DNA from: Melastoma dodecandrum
Lineage: Eukaryota > Streptophyta > Magnoliopsida > Myrtales > Melastomataceae
Assembly (NCBI GenBank): GCA_029817715.1
Contig: JARUPY010000434.1
Location: 1,550,001-1,614,000, forward strand
Reading direction: 5' to 3'
DNA length: 64,000 nucleotides
In this document: in pieces, positions 11,925-21,824 of the stretch
Position numbering within the stretch: position 1 is the stretch's first letter
Layout: every line of letters begins with the position of its first letter
Program-made: the position numbers and the translations under genes
Notes under the pieces: model-generated
Seen by the model: only the letters and a program-made list of their open reading frames with translations
Database searches by the model: none
What the model was told of the DNA's origin: nothing

Positions 11925-12884
11925 ATGTCGAACCAACCATTGCCTTCCAGGCCCTGGCTCCGTTTGGGCTCCATAACACGCCCAGTCGTACCCCCAACTG
12001 TGGCTACTGCACCGCTTCAAGCCGCACCTGCACCTACTCCTGTTCCATCACCACCATCACCAACCACTCCTCTGCTACGTCCCTCCCTTCATCTTCCCAC
12101 CCCAGTTGGCCAGGTAGCTGAGCCCCGTCTACCTCCGCTAGTGCAATCACCATCCATGGCTCTGATGGCCACACGGTCCCAACAGCCAAAGGAGCCTACA
12201 CTGCTGCCGAATGCCAGCAAGGTGACTCCTCCTGCTGCCAGCACTGAATCAGTGGTTCCATCCAGTGTCATCCAGAAGCCAGCCGCTACTACAGAGGCAT
12301 TGCCAGCTGGCATCAAGACCCTCAACGAGACCGCACCACACAAGACTGTCCCTTCTGCATTGCTGTCTCCTCGGACGCCACTGCCTTCGCAAATCAATGC
12401 CCCTGAGGAGGATGTACCACCATCTGAGGCAGAACGAAAGAACACGCTCTTCCAGAAGATCACAACCTTTCCTAAACAGAATCCTGGCAATGTTGACGTG
12501 ATTCGTCCGGCTGGGGCTCAAAAGACTGGCCCTGCTGCAGTCGTAGAAAACGGACCAATTGAAGGAGCAGCAGACATGGCCAAGAAGAAGCCAGGGACAA
12601 GATACATGGGGGTTCAAGTTATAACGATAGCAGGAGAAAACAGGGGCGCCACCATGGAGCTGACCGGAGCGGTGATTAAACATCCAGAAAAGACAGGTAA
12701 CCGGTTAAGCAGCAGCGATGAGGGAATGCACGGGACCAAAGAGAGAGGCCACAAGGAAAATGCCGCAGCGACGACATTCCGTCGGCAGGCAGTGTGCATT
12801 AACAGCAACGTGCAGGGCATCAACAATAGTTACTGCAACCATCATGATCCCGGGGTTCACTTGACTCTCACCAGGATGCCATAG
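11925..12884 (+). CDS. uncharacterised plant proline-rich protein (INSNVQGxNNS family)
   Basis: A single-exon frame of 319 codons. Residues about 1-200 are rich in proline, alanine, serine and threonine (runs such as PAPTPVPSPPSPTTP) and are probably disordered. About residues 225-240 hold GVQVITIAGENRGATMEL, and the C-terminus holds INSNVQGINNS followed by DPGVHLTLTR. I recognise these two blocks as the conserved parts of a plant family usually annotated only as proline-rich or hypothetical; its biochemical role is unknown to me. No signal peptide or membrane segment is seen, so a cell-wall assignment based on proline content would be unsafe. The ATG follows GGAA and lies 76 bases after a TATA box. 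The C-terminal block looks a few residues shorter than in typical relatives, between NNS and the histidines. The gene is isolated between transposons and GC-richer than its flanks. Confidence 0.82.
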   Translation: MSNQPLPSRPWLRLGSITRPVVPPTVATAPLQAAPAPTPVPSPPSPTTPLLRPSLHLPTPVGQVAEPRLPPLVQSPSMALMATRSQQPKEPTLLPNASKVTPPAASTESVVPSSVIQKPAATTEALPAGIKTLNETAPHKTVPSALLSPRTPLPSQINAPEEDVPPSEAERKNTLFQKITTFPKQNPGNVDVIRPAGAQKTGPAAVVENGPIEGAADMAKKKPGTRYMGVQVITIAGENRGATMELTGAVIKHPEKTGNRLSSSDEGMHGTKERGHKENAAATTFRRQAVCINSNVQGINNSYCNHHDPGVHLTLTRMP

Positions 12885-14069
12885 GATGGAGGATTTCTTC
12901 ATACCAAGTATCACAAGGCTTGATTCCCAAAGTGTTTACTACTTTCCCACGATTAGCCTATGCAGTGTGTGTCTTAGCCTTGCTGCTCCATATTAGAATA
13001 AACATCGTGTCGGGTCAAGTGGGTTGGTTGATAGTTTTCTGTTTATGTAACCGTGTTAAGCGCATGCATTATTATTCCATGTTTTATGAAATATCACTGC
13101 CTTTGAGTTTGCAATATAAAAATATTATATTACCTATCCGCATATATATTTATTTATTTTCACTTGTTTAAACTAAATCGAAGACTTCAATTTTTATTTT
13201 AATTTTTTTTATGTAAAATATCATCTTAAGGCAAAATATCAATTTCTAGCATTAACTTTGAGCCAACTTTCTATTTTGTCGTTAACTTAGTGTATTATAT
13301 AATTTTATCACCAACATTTATATCTTGAATTTTATCTCGAGTAAATCAAATAGACCATGAATTTGCCTTTTTTTTTTTTTGCCACACGAGGAAAAGTTCA
13401 AGCACTCCTCCAATGAAAAATGTACAATGATGCGGAAACAAAATTAATTAATTAATAAAATCATTATGTATTAAAAAGGGATTTCGTAAAATGATTTTCC
13501 ATATGAAAAACAATTACGACATTCCTGTCAGGAATCCATTTTTCCTGGTGGTTGAATCGGAGACTTTCTCGTGACATGGATTTCAAACTGGGCATCTGTC
13601 CCCTTGTTCAGCTCTCGAGCGCAAGGCCTTGTTTTTCGGGTTACAACAATGCCATGAGTGGAGACACGATGGTTTTCTGCCATCTGTCCCAGGTTCGTTG
13701 ATTGATATAGTAGTTTAGTTTTTGGGTGCATCTTGGGAGACGTGTTGACTTCATATATGCATATATGCTATCATCCTTACGAGAGGTCCACAACACAGGA
13801 CACTACCATCTCTGAGACGTACAACCCCAATAACTTCATCATTGTCGATCAAATTACAAATAAGATATTCGAACTCGGTGATGAAGCTAGAAAAAAAACA
13901 TTTAGAGGGCGAACGTGAAACATAAAATAATAATAATAAATTATGTAAATAATTATTTTAAAATTAGTTAAAATAAATTTTTTAAGTTGAGTGCGTCCCT
14001 CTTTCGTAAAGGAAAAATGATCAATATACTTACTTTTATAATATAAATAGTTAAACAATCATTCAACAA
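12885..14069. other. 3' flank and AT-rich intergenic sequence
   Basis: The first ~150 bp are probably the 3' UTR of the upstream gene. The rest is AT-rich with short overlapping frames on both strands (13528-13918), none recognised. No RNA gene or repeat structure was seen. Confidence 0.45.
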
Positions 14070-15940
14070 ATCATTTTTCTATCTTATTTCGAAGTCTTGT
14101 TTTGATAATTTTCATTGCCGAGAATGCACGCTCGGTTGTCACTGTGGAGACCAGCAGTGTAAGAACAAGTCGAATCTATCTATCAATTAGGGGATAAATC
14201 TTTGACTTTTCTGTCTTTACTAATGGTTGACACAAATCTTGAATGTTGTATAACTCCCAAAACTCGGGATTCCACATCACGTCAAGCTGGTAGTGTTGTA
14301 TATTCGAATGCTGAAGTTTGGAATCCTGAAAAGCACTTGGAGAAAACTTTTTAGCAATTAAATAGATTTTATCTACATCAAAGTATTTAAAATTTTCTTG
14401 GGGATCAAGAAAACCACTCCAAACAAAGAGCTCTACTGCCTCATTAGATCGATGATTCAACTCTTGAATTTATTGATCTATTGCTGCAAAAAAAAAAAAA
14501 AAAAATCAACTCGGAAATTATGATCAAACTTATCTCATTCTTGTTTCTACCCCTACTTCTCTACCCCTACTTCGTCTTCTAATACAAGGACTGCCCGTTT
14601 CAGGAATATCAACATGATTAAGATCACAAAATAAGCTCATATCCCTCAAAAGATTTTTCTAACCTTAATTTCTCAAAGAAGCCAATCATTCTTTTGTACT
14701 AGAAACGAGATGCATGGCATTTACAATATCTTAAGACTCACACTGCAAAGCTTGACAAAGAAGGTTAGTAATTTCGAGAATATTCTTCATCATATGCAGA
14801 ATAAAAACAAAACTAAAGGAAAATAATTTATTCAAGCATCACCACATTGAGAATAAGATGTACCGTTAATTGTCATGTTATCTAAAACATTAGAGGTAGA
14901 ATTAAATATTTTTATCAAACAACATATTGAATCAAAATGAGATCTCCAACGCATGTCCTCGGGTCACTTCAAAGTAGTTATTTGATTAAGTCTTTGCCTA
15001 GTATTTATCATACTTTTTGAAACTTTTTCTACGAGCTCATTAGCATAAGCAACCTTTAATTCATCATTACCTTTACTAGAAGCAGTAACAATATTAATAA
15101 TAAAAATCAAATTGAAAAAAATTGGTGAATATGAACAACTTTTCTCGAAGTGGCAACTAAGGCAAGTTGAAGTCTAAGCACTAAATAATGTACATAATAT
15201 GCATAAGGGCATTCATCACAAATTAATGCTTGTAATCCTCTCCATTCACCTCTCATATTAGTTACACCATCGTACCCTTGTCCACATATATTATGAATAT
15301 CAAAGTCATGTAAAGATAAAATAGAAAAAATAGAATCCTTAAGTGTTTTAGCAGAAGTATCTAGAATATGAATTACACCAAAAAAACGTTCTCGTATAAA
15401 TCCATCTCTATCAAGAAATCTCAAGACTAAAGCCATTTGTTCTCTTTTCGATTCATCACGTGCTTTATCAACAATCGCACAAAATTTTGCATCACTATTT
15501 CATCTCTTATTTTTTTAAACAAATTAGAAAAAACTGAAAGAATTTCTTTTTGCATTTGTGAAGATGTGTAACTAGCATTTCCTGGAGCTTTCTCTGTAAC
15601 AACATTAAAAACATCTTTATTATAAAGAGACAATAATTTCACAAGTTCAAGAAAATTTCCTCTATTTAAGGAACAAACAGTTTCATCATGTCTTCGAAAT
15701 GCATACAGTTGAACGATAACCATCTCATGACATCAATTGATACTTTTAGTCTCAAACTATTCGCTTATAATCTGTTCAGAAGTTTTTTTCCCTATTTCTC
15801 AATATGTTGGGAAGCATTAATCAAATCAGTGCATGCTTTTACAACTACCTTATGAAACGAATTAACATTTTTTTTTTCCATCTGTCGTAAAAATGCTCAT
15901 TTTTTACAATTATTTACCTTCTTCCAATATTGAGTAGCAG
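14070..15940 (-). pseudogene. ZMYM1/TTF-type hAT-like transposase-derived pseudogene
   Basis: The minus strand encodes the body of a plant zinc-finger-MYM-type-1-like protein, a hAT-transposase-derived family (DUF4371 plus hAT dimerisation domain). Recognisable parts in order are LNRGNFLELVKLL (about 15660) and QKEILSVFSNLFKKIRDEI (about 15560), then GFIRERFFGVIHILDTSAKT (about 15390), NICGQGYDGVTNMRGEW (about 15290) and LQLALVAT (about 15160). The C-terminal hAT signature is TVTTERAFSAMKIIKTRL at about 14145-14090. A frameshift separates the first block from the second at about 15427-15500, and several stops lie between 15100 and 14460, including after a poly-A tract at about 14487. The N-terminal zinc finger is missing: the right end abuts a gypsy fragment at about 15957. 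The RERFFG and GYDG blocks are close to the family form, so loss was probably fairly recent. Confidence 0.75.
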
Positions 15941-15956
15941 AATGAGAAGTATCAAT

Positions 15957-16926
15957 ATATGGCTAATCGAGGTCGAAAGGAGTGGGTATTCCAAAAAGGA
16001 GATCTTGTCTGGATTCACTTGCGAAAGGAGATGTTTCCAGCAAGGAGGAAGAATAAGCTTATGCCCAATGGTCCTTTTCGAATCCTCGAGAGGATAAACA
16101 GTAATGCTTATAAGATCAACTTGTTAGGGAGTGTGGAGTGTCGGCGACATTTAACATCCAGGATCTCACACCATACGATGATGATGAAGTTCCCCTTAAT
16201 TTGAGGACAAATCTTTTTCAGCAAAGGGAGGATGATGCGGTTGGAACGAACAAGGCTAAGTCGAGAACGAGTCCAGAGGAGCAATCGAGAAGGGGAGTAC
16301 CTACACGGTATTGAAGAGGTCAAGTTGAGTAGTTAACTAGAGAAGGCATGAGTTCATCTCGAGATCAACTTCAACTTGCTCAAGGGAAACTCGAGATCAC
16401 TCTAGCCGAGACATACCTTATTGAAAGAAGGCCCAACCCAACGACTGACCCATTTCCTTAAGCTTATAACTTTTGGACTTTTTTTTTAATAAGTGTTTGA
16501 GCTTTTTATGAAGGGCCTAGTTGGGAGCTAGGTTTAGCCCTTTTCATCCATCTATAAATATGACGTCTTTGTTTAGGGTTGAACATAACCTTTTGAAGAA
16601 ATTTCCTAAATTTAGCAACCGTCAAGTTCTCCCTTAAACTTTCCGCAACTTCTCTTATCATTTGGTGGATTTCCATGCGTTACGAGAATTATCTGAGCGT
16701 TCCCATAATCGGTGGTGTTTCTGTATTCGGTTGTGAGGCGTTCAACCCTTGTGAAAGTCTCGGTGGTGTTTGGCTGGATAATTCTCGGACGGCCACCGGA
16801 TACAACCAACGCACTATAACTGGCGGCCGTCTGAGTCCCATTATGTTGGTTTGTTTCGTCGTTTTTGTTCATTCCGTTTTCGCCGTCATCATAGTCTTTT
16901 CCCGTTTCCAGGGCGGTAGCGCATCA
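15957..16926 (+). mobile_element. 5'-truncated gypsy copy: integrase tail plus 3' LTR
   Basis: The first ~190 bp encode the integrase C-terminal segment (ANRGRKEWVFQKGDLVWIH), nearly identical in content to about 8970-9140 of the full element. A purine tract, GCAAAGGGAGGA (16221-16232), then leads into an LTR beginning TGATGCGGTTGG (16233) and ending GGTAGCGCATCA (16926). The left end is a breakpoint against the transposase pseudogene. This LTR (694 bp) shares the start and end words of the 4258 LTR but has diverged internally. Confidence 0.85.
16233..16926 (+). repeat. 3' LTR of truncated gypsy copy
   Basis: It has the terminal inverted words TGATG and CATCA. Internal blocks are shared with 4258-4897, notably CCCATAATCGGTGGTGTTTC and GTTGTGAGGCGTTCAACCC. 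Confidence 0.85.
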
Positions 16927-17789
16927 CATACCAAGTAAAAACAATGGCAATAAGCATTTTCATTCTAACATGCATATGTCCCAAGAATCAGTCATAACTC
17001 AAGTTATACATACTCGATTCCTATGTATAACCTATCTACATGACCGTGGAAGAGAGGGAAAGAGAATGAACCTAATTAAGCTCGATTTTGTCGATGGGCA
17101 GAAGATCAGTGCCTCTAAAAGTGGACTGTTGACCCCCGCTTCCCACTCATGACTTCCGATCATTCCGAGGTCACAGGTAGGGGTGTACTCTTACGTAACA
17201 ACACCAAGACAATCATGCATAGGACGTGGTCCGCACAACAAACATCGTATAAGCATTTTAGGTAAGTAAATACACGAGACAAGGCCTCACCGAGGGAGTG
17301 GCCTGCCTTAGGTGGCCCGAGGAAGAAATGGGCTGGCCACTTAAAAAGAAAAAGAAGATTGACTCTTCCCCCGGTCAGTCTTTAGCTTTAGGAAGTGGGC
17401 TGGCCACTTAAAAAGAACAGGAGAGGATAGAGCGGATGCCAAGAAGAAAGAAAGGAGCTGTCAAGAAGCAGCTTGTGAGTGCACGACTGGGAATTCGATA
17501 GATTCATAATTTCATCATTGGAGTTTGAATTTTTTTATTTCCCCATTTTAGGATTTCGTTGTTGTGTCGCGGGATTGATTGGGTGGCCATTTACCTTTCT
17601 TCCCCCTTGTTTTAGATGTATTAAGAGATCGTTGATGATTGAGTCTCCGGATTTTGTAATAGAATAAAACAGTAAAAGCCACAAACGTCGGGGATCGCTT
17701 GTTTTAATATAAAGAGTTGGAAGACATTGATCAAAATTGTCCGCCCGTCTAACTTGACCTCTATTATTATATAATTTCGTGTTGCATCG
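16927..17789. other. intergenic, no gene recognised
   Basis: Short unrelated frames only. A repeated phrase, GTGGGCTGGCCACTTAAAAA (about 17329-17350 and 17393-17415), is a local 64-bp-spaced duplication. No RNA gene was seen. Confidence 0.45.
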
Positions 17790-19263
17790 TTCAGGTGCAC
17801 TAAGAGGGTGTAAATTAGTGATTATAACTTTTTCGCCCTTTCTCAGTGTAAGCGGAAGCGTACTGTATCACAGTAGAGCGTTTATCAGAATGAGATTAGC
17901 TTCGTTGTAACCGTTACGATTTTGTCGAATAGGTTTTCGTACGAGTGTTGCATGATCGTAACGGACACAATAGTTTATAGTGGTTCGGCCTTAATCGACC
18001 TACATACACTTTCCATCAACGAGGTTATTCCACTATATAAAAGAATGGGTGGATAGAGCCCTTGCACTAGGCATTTGGTATCTCAACAAGTGAGATTTAA
18101 AATCTTTACAAAAAGAAGATTACTCCTGGATAAAGACAACGTTGTGTTAGAGTATAAATCCTCACAAATGATTCCTTACAGTGAAGAACGACTTTTCTGA
18201 GAGCAGCCCATTTCTGTTTCACAGCAGAGGAATGCTTTAACACTTAATAGCTCAACAGATAATTTCCACATAGTTTTGTCTCTTCTGAAGATAAGCCTGT
18301 AGGTACTCAAGAGACAACCACAAAGCCAATCACTTAGAACAGAAAAGAAACAGAATAGAGATTGGTTCCTCACACAGCAGAATCTGACTTCTCACACAGC
18401 GAAGTCGCGGTATTCGTCCTACACTCAGTTCGGACGTGCACGATTACCACAGCCGTGACTCACTGCACTGCACACCCAGTGCCTAGGGTGGAATTTTCTA
18501 CTCCGGCGGCTTCCACGCAACCTGTTCTACTGTCCGTCAGCAGGAGGTCGAGACTTCTATACAGCACCCCTGTGCTCGGGAGGACCTCTTTCCACTCCGG
18601 TGGCGTTCCCAATGTAGGCACGAGACTTCTGGCACGCACCCGCAAGTGTGTGTCTAACTGCTCAAACTCCGTAGGTTCGAGACTTCCCTACGAAGAGACA
18701 CGACAAGAACGGTTTCTTTCCGATTGGTTAGCAACTGGTTACTAAATTCAGAACAGGTATTCACTTAGCTTCCCACAGACGATTCGTCAGCAGCTCGTTA
18801 AACGCACCGAGGACACTTAGTCCTTCTCACGACGATCAAGGTCGCACTCAGCGTTTGACACTGTCACACGCAGATTGCAAGAGATAAGAACTAGGCGATC
18901 GCCTAGTACCTTCAGTTCTCCGCCGATTCTCAAAGCTTCACTCAGATCACTCAGGCTTTGGAACCACTCAGACCACTTAGACTACTCGGACCACTCAGAC
19001 GCACAAAGGCAATCAAATATGTCGTCCTAGTCTGATATTAAATGGAGAAAAGAAACGTAGAAGATGTCCAGATACATTGGGACAATCTTCTTGATTTGTT
19101 TCCAAAACTTGTGGACATATTCTGAGCAACAGTCTGCTCAACGGTCGCTATACCATATAAGGTAAGTCACTAACGGTAACTTCCCTCACATAAATTGTTT
19201 TATCCAAAAACAAATTAATTGTTTCCAAATCTTATAAGGTAACAATCTTATCAGATTGATTTA

Positions 19264-19845
19264 GGCCAAATTAGCAATTTTATCATGTACTATATCCCTA
19301 TTGTTCCGATCTATCTTGTCATTTGAAATGTATCCTACAGTAACCCGTACTTAAGACCTTATTTCGACGTTATCCTCTGTTAGCTTACTTTGCATGAGCG
19401 AGGTCGTTGTTAACGGGCGTGGATGAGGCCGGCGGCGACGGCGTGGCCGTTGACGGTGGCGATGGGGGGTATGGGTAGGGATAGGAGGGCCGAGACGACG
19501 GGGCGGATGGACTGGGCATGGCTGAAGTCGAAGCCGTTGGAGAAGAACTTGCCGGAGGAGGTGGTGACGATGACGGAGCCTGGGAATTTATATAAAGGCT
19601 TAATTAGCAATTTTATCCTGTATTTTTTCCTTTTTTTCGAATATATCCTATCGTTCGGCTAATGATGATTTTTTAACGCCGTCATAGCCACGTGGGCTGC
19701 CATGTCAGACTCCGTCAGAAGACAAGCTAACGGAGGATAACGACGAAATAAAGTCATAAATACGAGTTACTATAAGATACGTTTCAAATGACAGGATAGA
19801 TCGGAAAAATGGGGTATTGTACATGATAAAATTGCTAATTAGGCC
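19264..19845. mobile_element. Pack-MULE (Mutator-like) with captured gene fragment
   Basis: The 122-bp terminal inverted repeats (19264-19385 and 19724-19845) start GGCCAAATTAGCAATTTTAT on the left; the complement of the right end starts GGCCTAATTAGCAATTTTAT. The perfect 9-bp direct repeat ATTGATTTA (19255-19263 and 19846-19854) is the Mutator-class target duplication. The interior holds a GC-rich fragment of an enoyl-CoA isomerase gene and no transposase, which defines a Pack-MULE. A third partial TIR-like copy starts inside at about 19598 (GGCTTAATTAGCAATTTTAT). The insertion lies inside the copia LTR copy A, so it is younger than that LTR. Confidence 0.9.
19424..19582 (-). pseudogene. captured fragment of enoyl-CoA delta isomerase (ECI-like)
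   Basis: The minus strand reads GSVIVTTSSGKFFSNGFDFS followed by IRPVVSALLSLPIPPIATVN and GHAVAAGLI. This is the crotonase-fold core of plant peroxisomal delta3,delta2-enoyl-CoA isomerases, which act in unsaturated fatty-acid beta-oxidation. About twenty residues normally present between the two blocks are missing. No start, C-terminal half or peroxisomal signal is present, so it cannot encode an enzyme. Its GC-rich composition contrasts sharply with the flanking repeats, as expected for captured exon sequence. Confidence 0.85.
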
Positions 19846-20339
19846 ATTGATTTATCATAATCAAAATAAGTTGATTTGATATTTTAAATTTGTACATAGC
19901 TCTCCTGCAGAAAATGAGAAAAAAATATTTTGTTTCCAAATATAAACTTGGAAAGCTAATCTCATAATATTGAGTTGTCTAAATGTATGAAATGAGATAG
20001 TTAAATCACATTAAGTGAATTTAGACAAATATCCCGAAATAAATCAGAATATAACGTAATTAGGAAATATTTATTTCCATATATTTATTGAGTAAACGTA
20101 TTGTTATAGTAACAGTTTACAGTAAAACAGAAACATACAACTTATGTTAGCTGTGACTCAGCAACACTTTTCTCAAGCTCATCACTAAAGATAAGCATAC
20201 GATTCATGAAGCGATACTACTGACCACAAGTAACTCGTTGCTTAAGTTCATCATCAAAACATAGGTCAACAGATACATATAGATTTAGTCCTCGAGAATT
20301 ACTATTCGTAGGTAGGAAATTAAATTAAGTGTGAAGAGG

Positions 20340-20720
20340 ATGATGATAATACAAAATAAATATTTACGAACCTATTTACGAAATAGGTTCGTAAATATGT
20401 TTAGTAACGGGCGTAAAACGGTAATTTCACATCGAAATAAGGTTCGTAAATAGGTTCGGGTTTCACTGTTCGAATTAATAAAATAATTAGTAAATTACTA
20501 GATTTTTAGTAACAGTTTACTCACTTTATTCGTAAAATCATGTAGAAATCAGTAAACATTTACGAAAATTTTACTGACAATTTTACTAACTCAAAAAGTG
20601 TTTTACTAAAAATCACACAAAAAATAGTAAACTATTACTAATTATAGTTATGTTTTACGAAATAAAAGTAGTAATTTTTACTAAAACTGAACAGTAAAAA
20701 AGTAATAAATTTTAGGCATA
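20340..20720. repeat. TTTAGTAAA/TTTACGAA word-rich repeat, left of the viral insert
   Basis: The region is packed with TTTACGAA, TTCGTAAA and TAGTAA words, including the local palindrome ATTTACGAACCTATTTACGA with its mirrored continuation at about 20350-20397. Composition matches the repeats at 2015-2427, 3228-4146 and 29190-29472. No clear termini or target duplication were found, so it may be a truncated member. Confidence 0.5.
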
Positions 20721-20886
20721 ATTATCAAATATACCCTCAACTTTATTAGTTTTATCCGATCTAATCTGAAGTTTAAATTGTATTTCTAGATAACCTGTAC
20801 TTTCGACTTGTTTCAAGTTTATCCTAATTATCTCAGTCTCTAGGTTAACTTTCTCAGACAATAAGAAAATTAATTCTTCTTAAGCG

Positions 20887-20898
20887 GCTCTGATACCA
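20887..20898 (-). promoter_or_regulatory. viral minus-strand primer-binding site (Met-tRNA)
   Basis: On the minus strand this reads TGGTATCAGAGC, complementary to the 3' end of initiator Met-tRNA. By convention this site marks nucleotide 1 of a caulimovirid genome. Confidence 0.8.
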
Positions 20899-20968
20899 AT
20901 AATCTATCAAGGAATCGGACTTAAGAAGATTTTCTAAGTTGTCTCTGTCGCCGGTGTTCTGCCAACCT

Positions 20969-21229
20969 CTAATACTCGTTAGAGTATCTCGAACTTGCCG
21001 CAAACCCAAGATTGGATTTACCTTCAAGGAAATATTCCTCAAATTCACTCTGCAAGAGAGTCGGCTCTTCTAATTTCTTAGAGTAGCTATCCACAAGCTC
21101 AATTAGCTGCTGTATTTGCGCTGAGAGGCCTGCCAGTCGATCTACTACTGTGTTAAGAAGTCCAGTAGTAGAATCCTTGCCCACACCGTGATCCAGATGT
21201 AGGAGCTCAGGGTTTGGACAATCAGTCAT
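20969..21229 (-). CDS. small leader-region ORF of the pararetrovirus
   Basis: 86 codons from the first ATG (21229); an in-frame stop lies upstream at 21287-21289. It sits between the predicted transcription start and the primer site. The middle (VVDRLAGLSAQIQQLIELVD) has a heptad-like pattern suggesting a short coiled coil. I know no homologue. It might be a leader ORF, or the remains of a virion-associated-type small protein, but that is a guess from the coiled-coil pattern only. Confidence 0.35.
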   Translation of the reverse strand: MTDCPNPELLHLDHGVGKDSTTGLLNTVVDRLAGLSAQIQQLIELVDSYSKKLEEPTLLQSEFEEYFLEGKSNLGFAASSRYSNEY

Positions 21230-21482
21230 AAGACTCTTGCTTTCGCAACTGTCGTGCTTTTGCACCACCTTCACAATCTTATTAGATCATGAGGATTAAC
21301 ATAAACTACACAGCGGAAAGTTTATCATACCTTAACTCCGTGGGTTGCTCAGATGGTTCACCAAGCTTCCGCAACAATAGAGATCCAAGAGTAGCGCAAT
21401 TCTCAAGCTAGAGAATTCAGCAAACGCATCCGCAAACTGGAGAGGCTCTTCTGTGTCGCTCCAATGCCCTTACACTGAGGGT

Positions 21483-21491
21483 CTTATATAG
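21483..21491 (-). promoter_or_regulatory. 35S-like TATA box
   Basis: The minus strand reads CTATATAAG, the same core as in caulimovirid pregenomic promoters, about 330 bases past the end of ORF2 and about 590 bases before the primer site. Confidence 0.65.
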
Positions 21492-21824
21492 ACACTCCTC
21501 ATCCAAGGCTATACTCCCTGCAAGGTTCTTGATCTTTCGATCTGACCTTCCGTTAGTCTTAACCAATGTTGATTAATTCTAACCACCTTACTCTTGGTTC
21601 CTTAAAGTATTCGGAGAGCGATTCAGAGATTTCTTACTCAGAGTTTTTGAGAGAGAATTTCTCTATTTGATTCGCCTCCCCCAAATGAGGTAGAGGGCTT
21701 GTGAATATATACACAAAGGAGCCGGTGCCTATGCACTGTTTGCCAGCTCAAAAGTAAAAGGAATCTAAACTGGTGCAAAAGTTAGTGGGGTCCTAATGAC
21801 CGACAAAAATGTCCTAGTCTAACT

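Larger units (their letters stand above)
17790..20300 (-). repeat. copia (SIRE-like) LTR, minus orientation, copy A
   Basis: Copy A pairs with copy B at 31740-33830. Both contain AGTGGTTCGGCCTTAATCGAC (17979 and 31806), a CTCACA(C/T)AGCAGAA block (18370 and 32353) and GTGACTCACT(G/A)CACT (18454 and 32442). Read on the minus strand, the phrase CACCCTCTTAGT at about 17800-17811 matches the end of the LTR at 240-707. No coding sequence adjoins it, so it is probably a solo LTR. It is interrupted by the Pack-MULE at 19264-19845. Outer limits are approximate. Confidence 0.6.

Noticed and set aside
12089..12826. Minus-strand open frames opposite the proline-rich gene
   Set aside because: They are mirror frames of a GC-rich, proline-coding sequence; the plus strand has the conserved family motifs.
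20887..20898. Match to the end of Met-tRNA as a possible tRNA gene
   Set aside because: Only the 12-base primer-binding complement is present; there is no cloverleaf around it.
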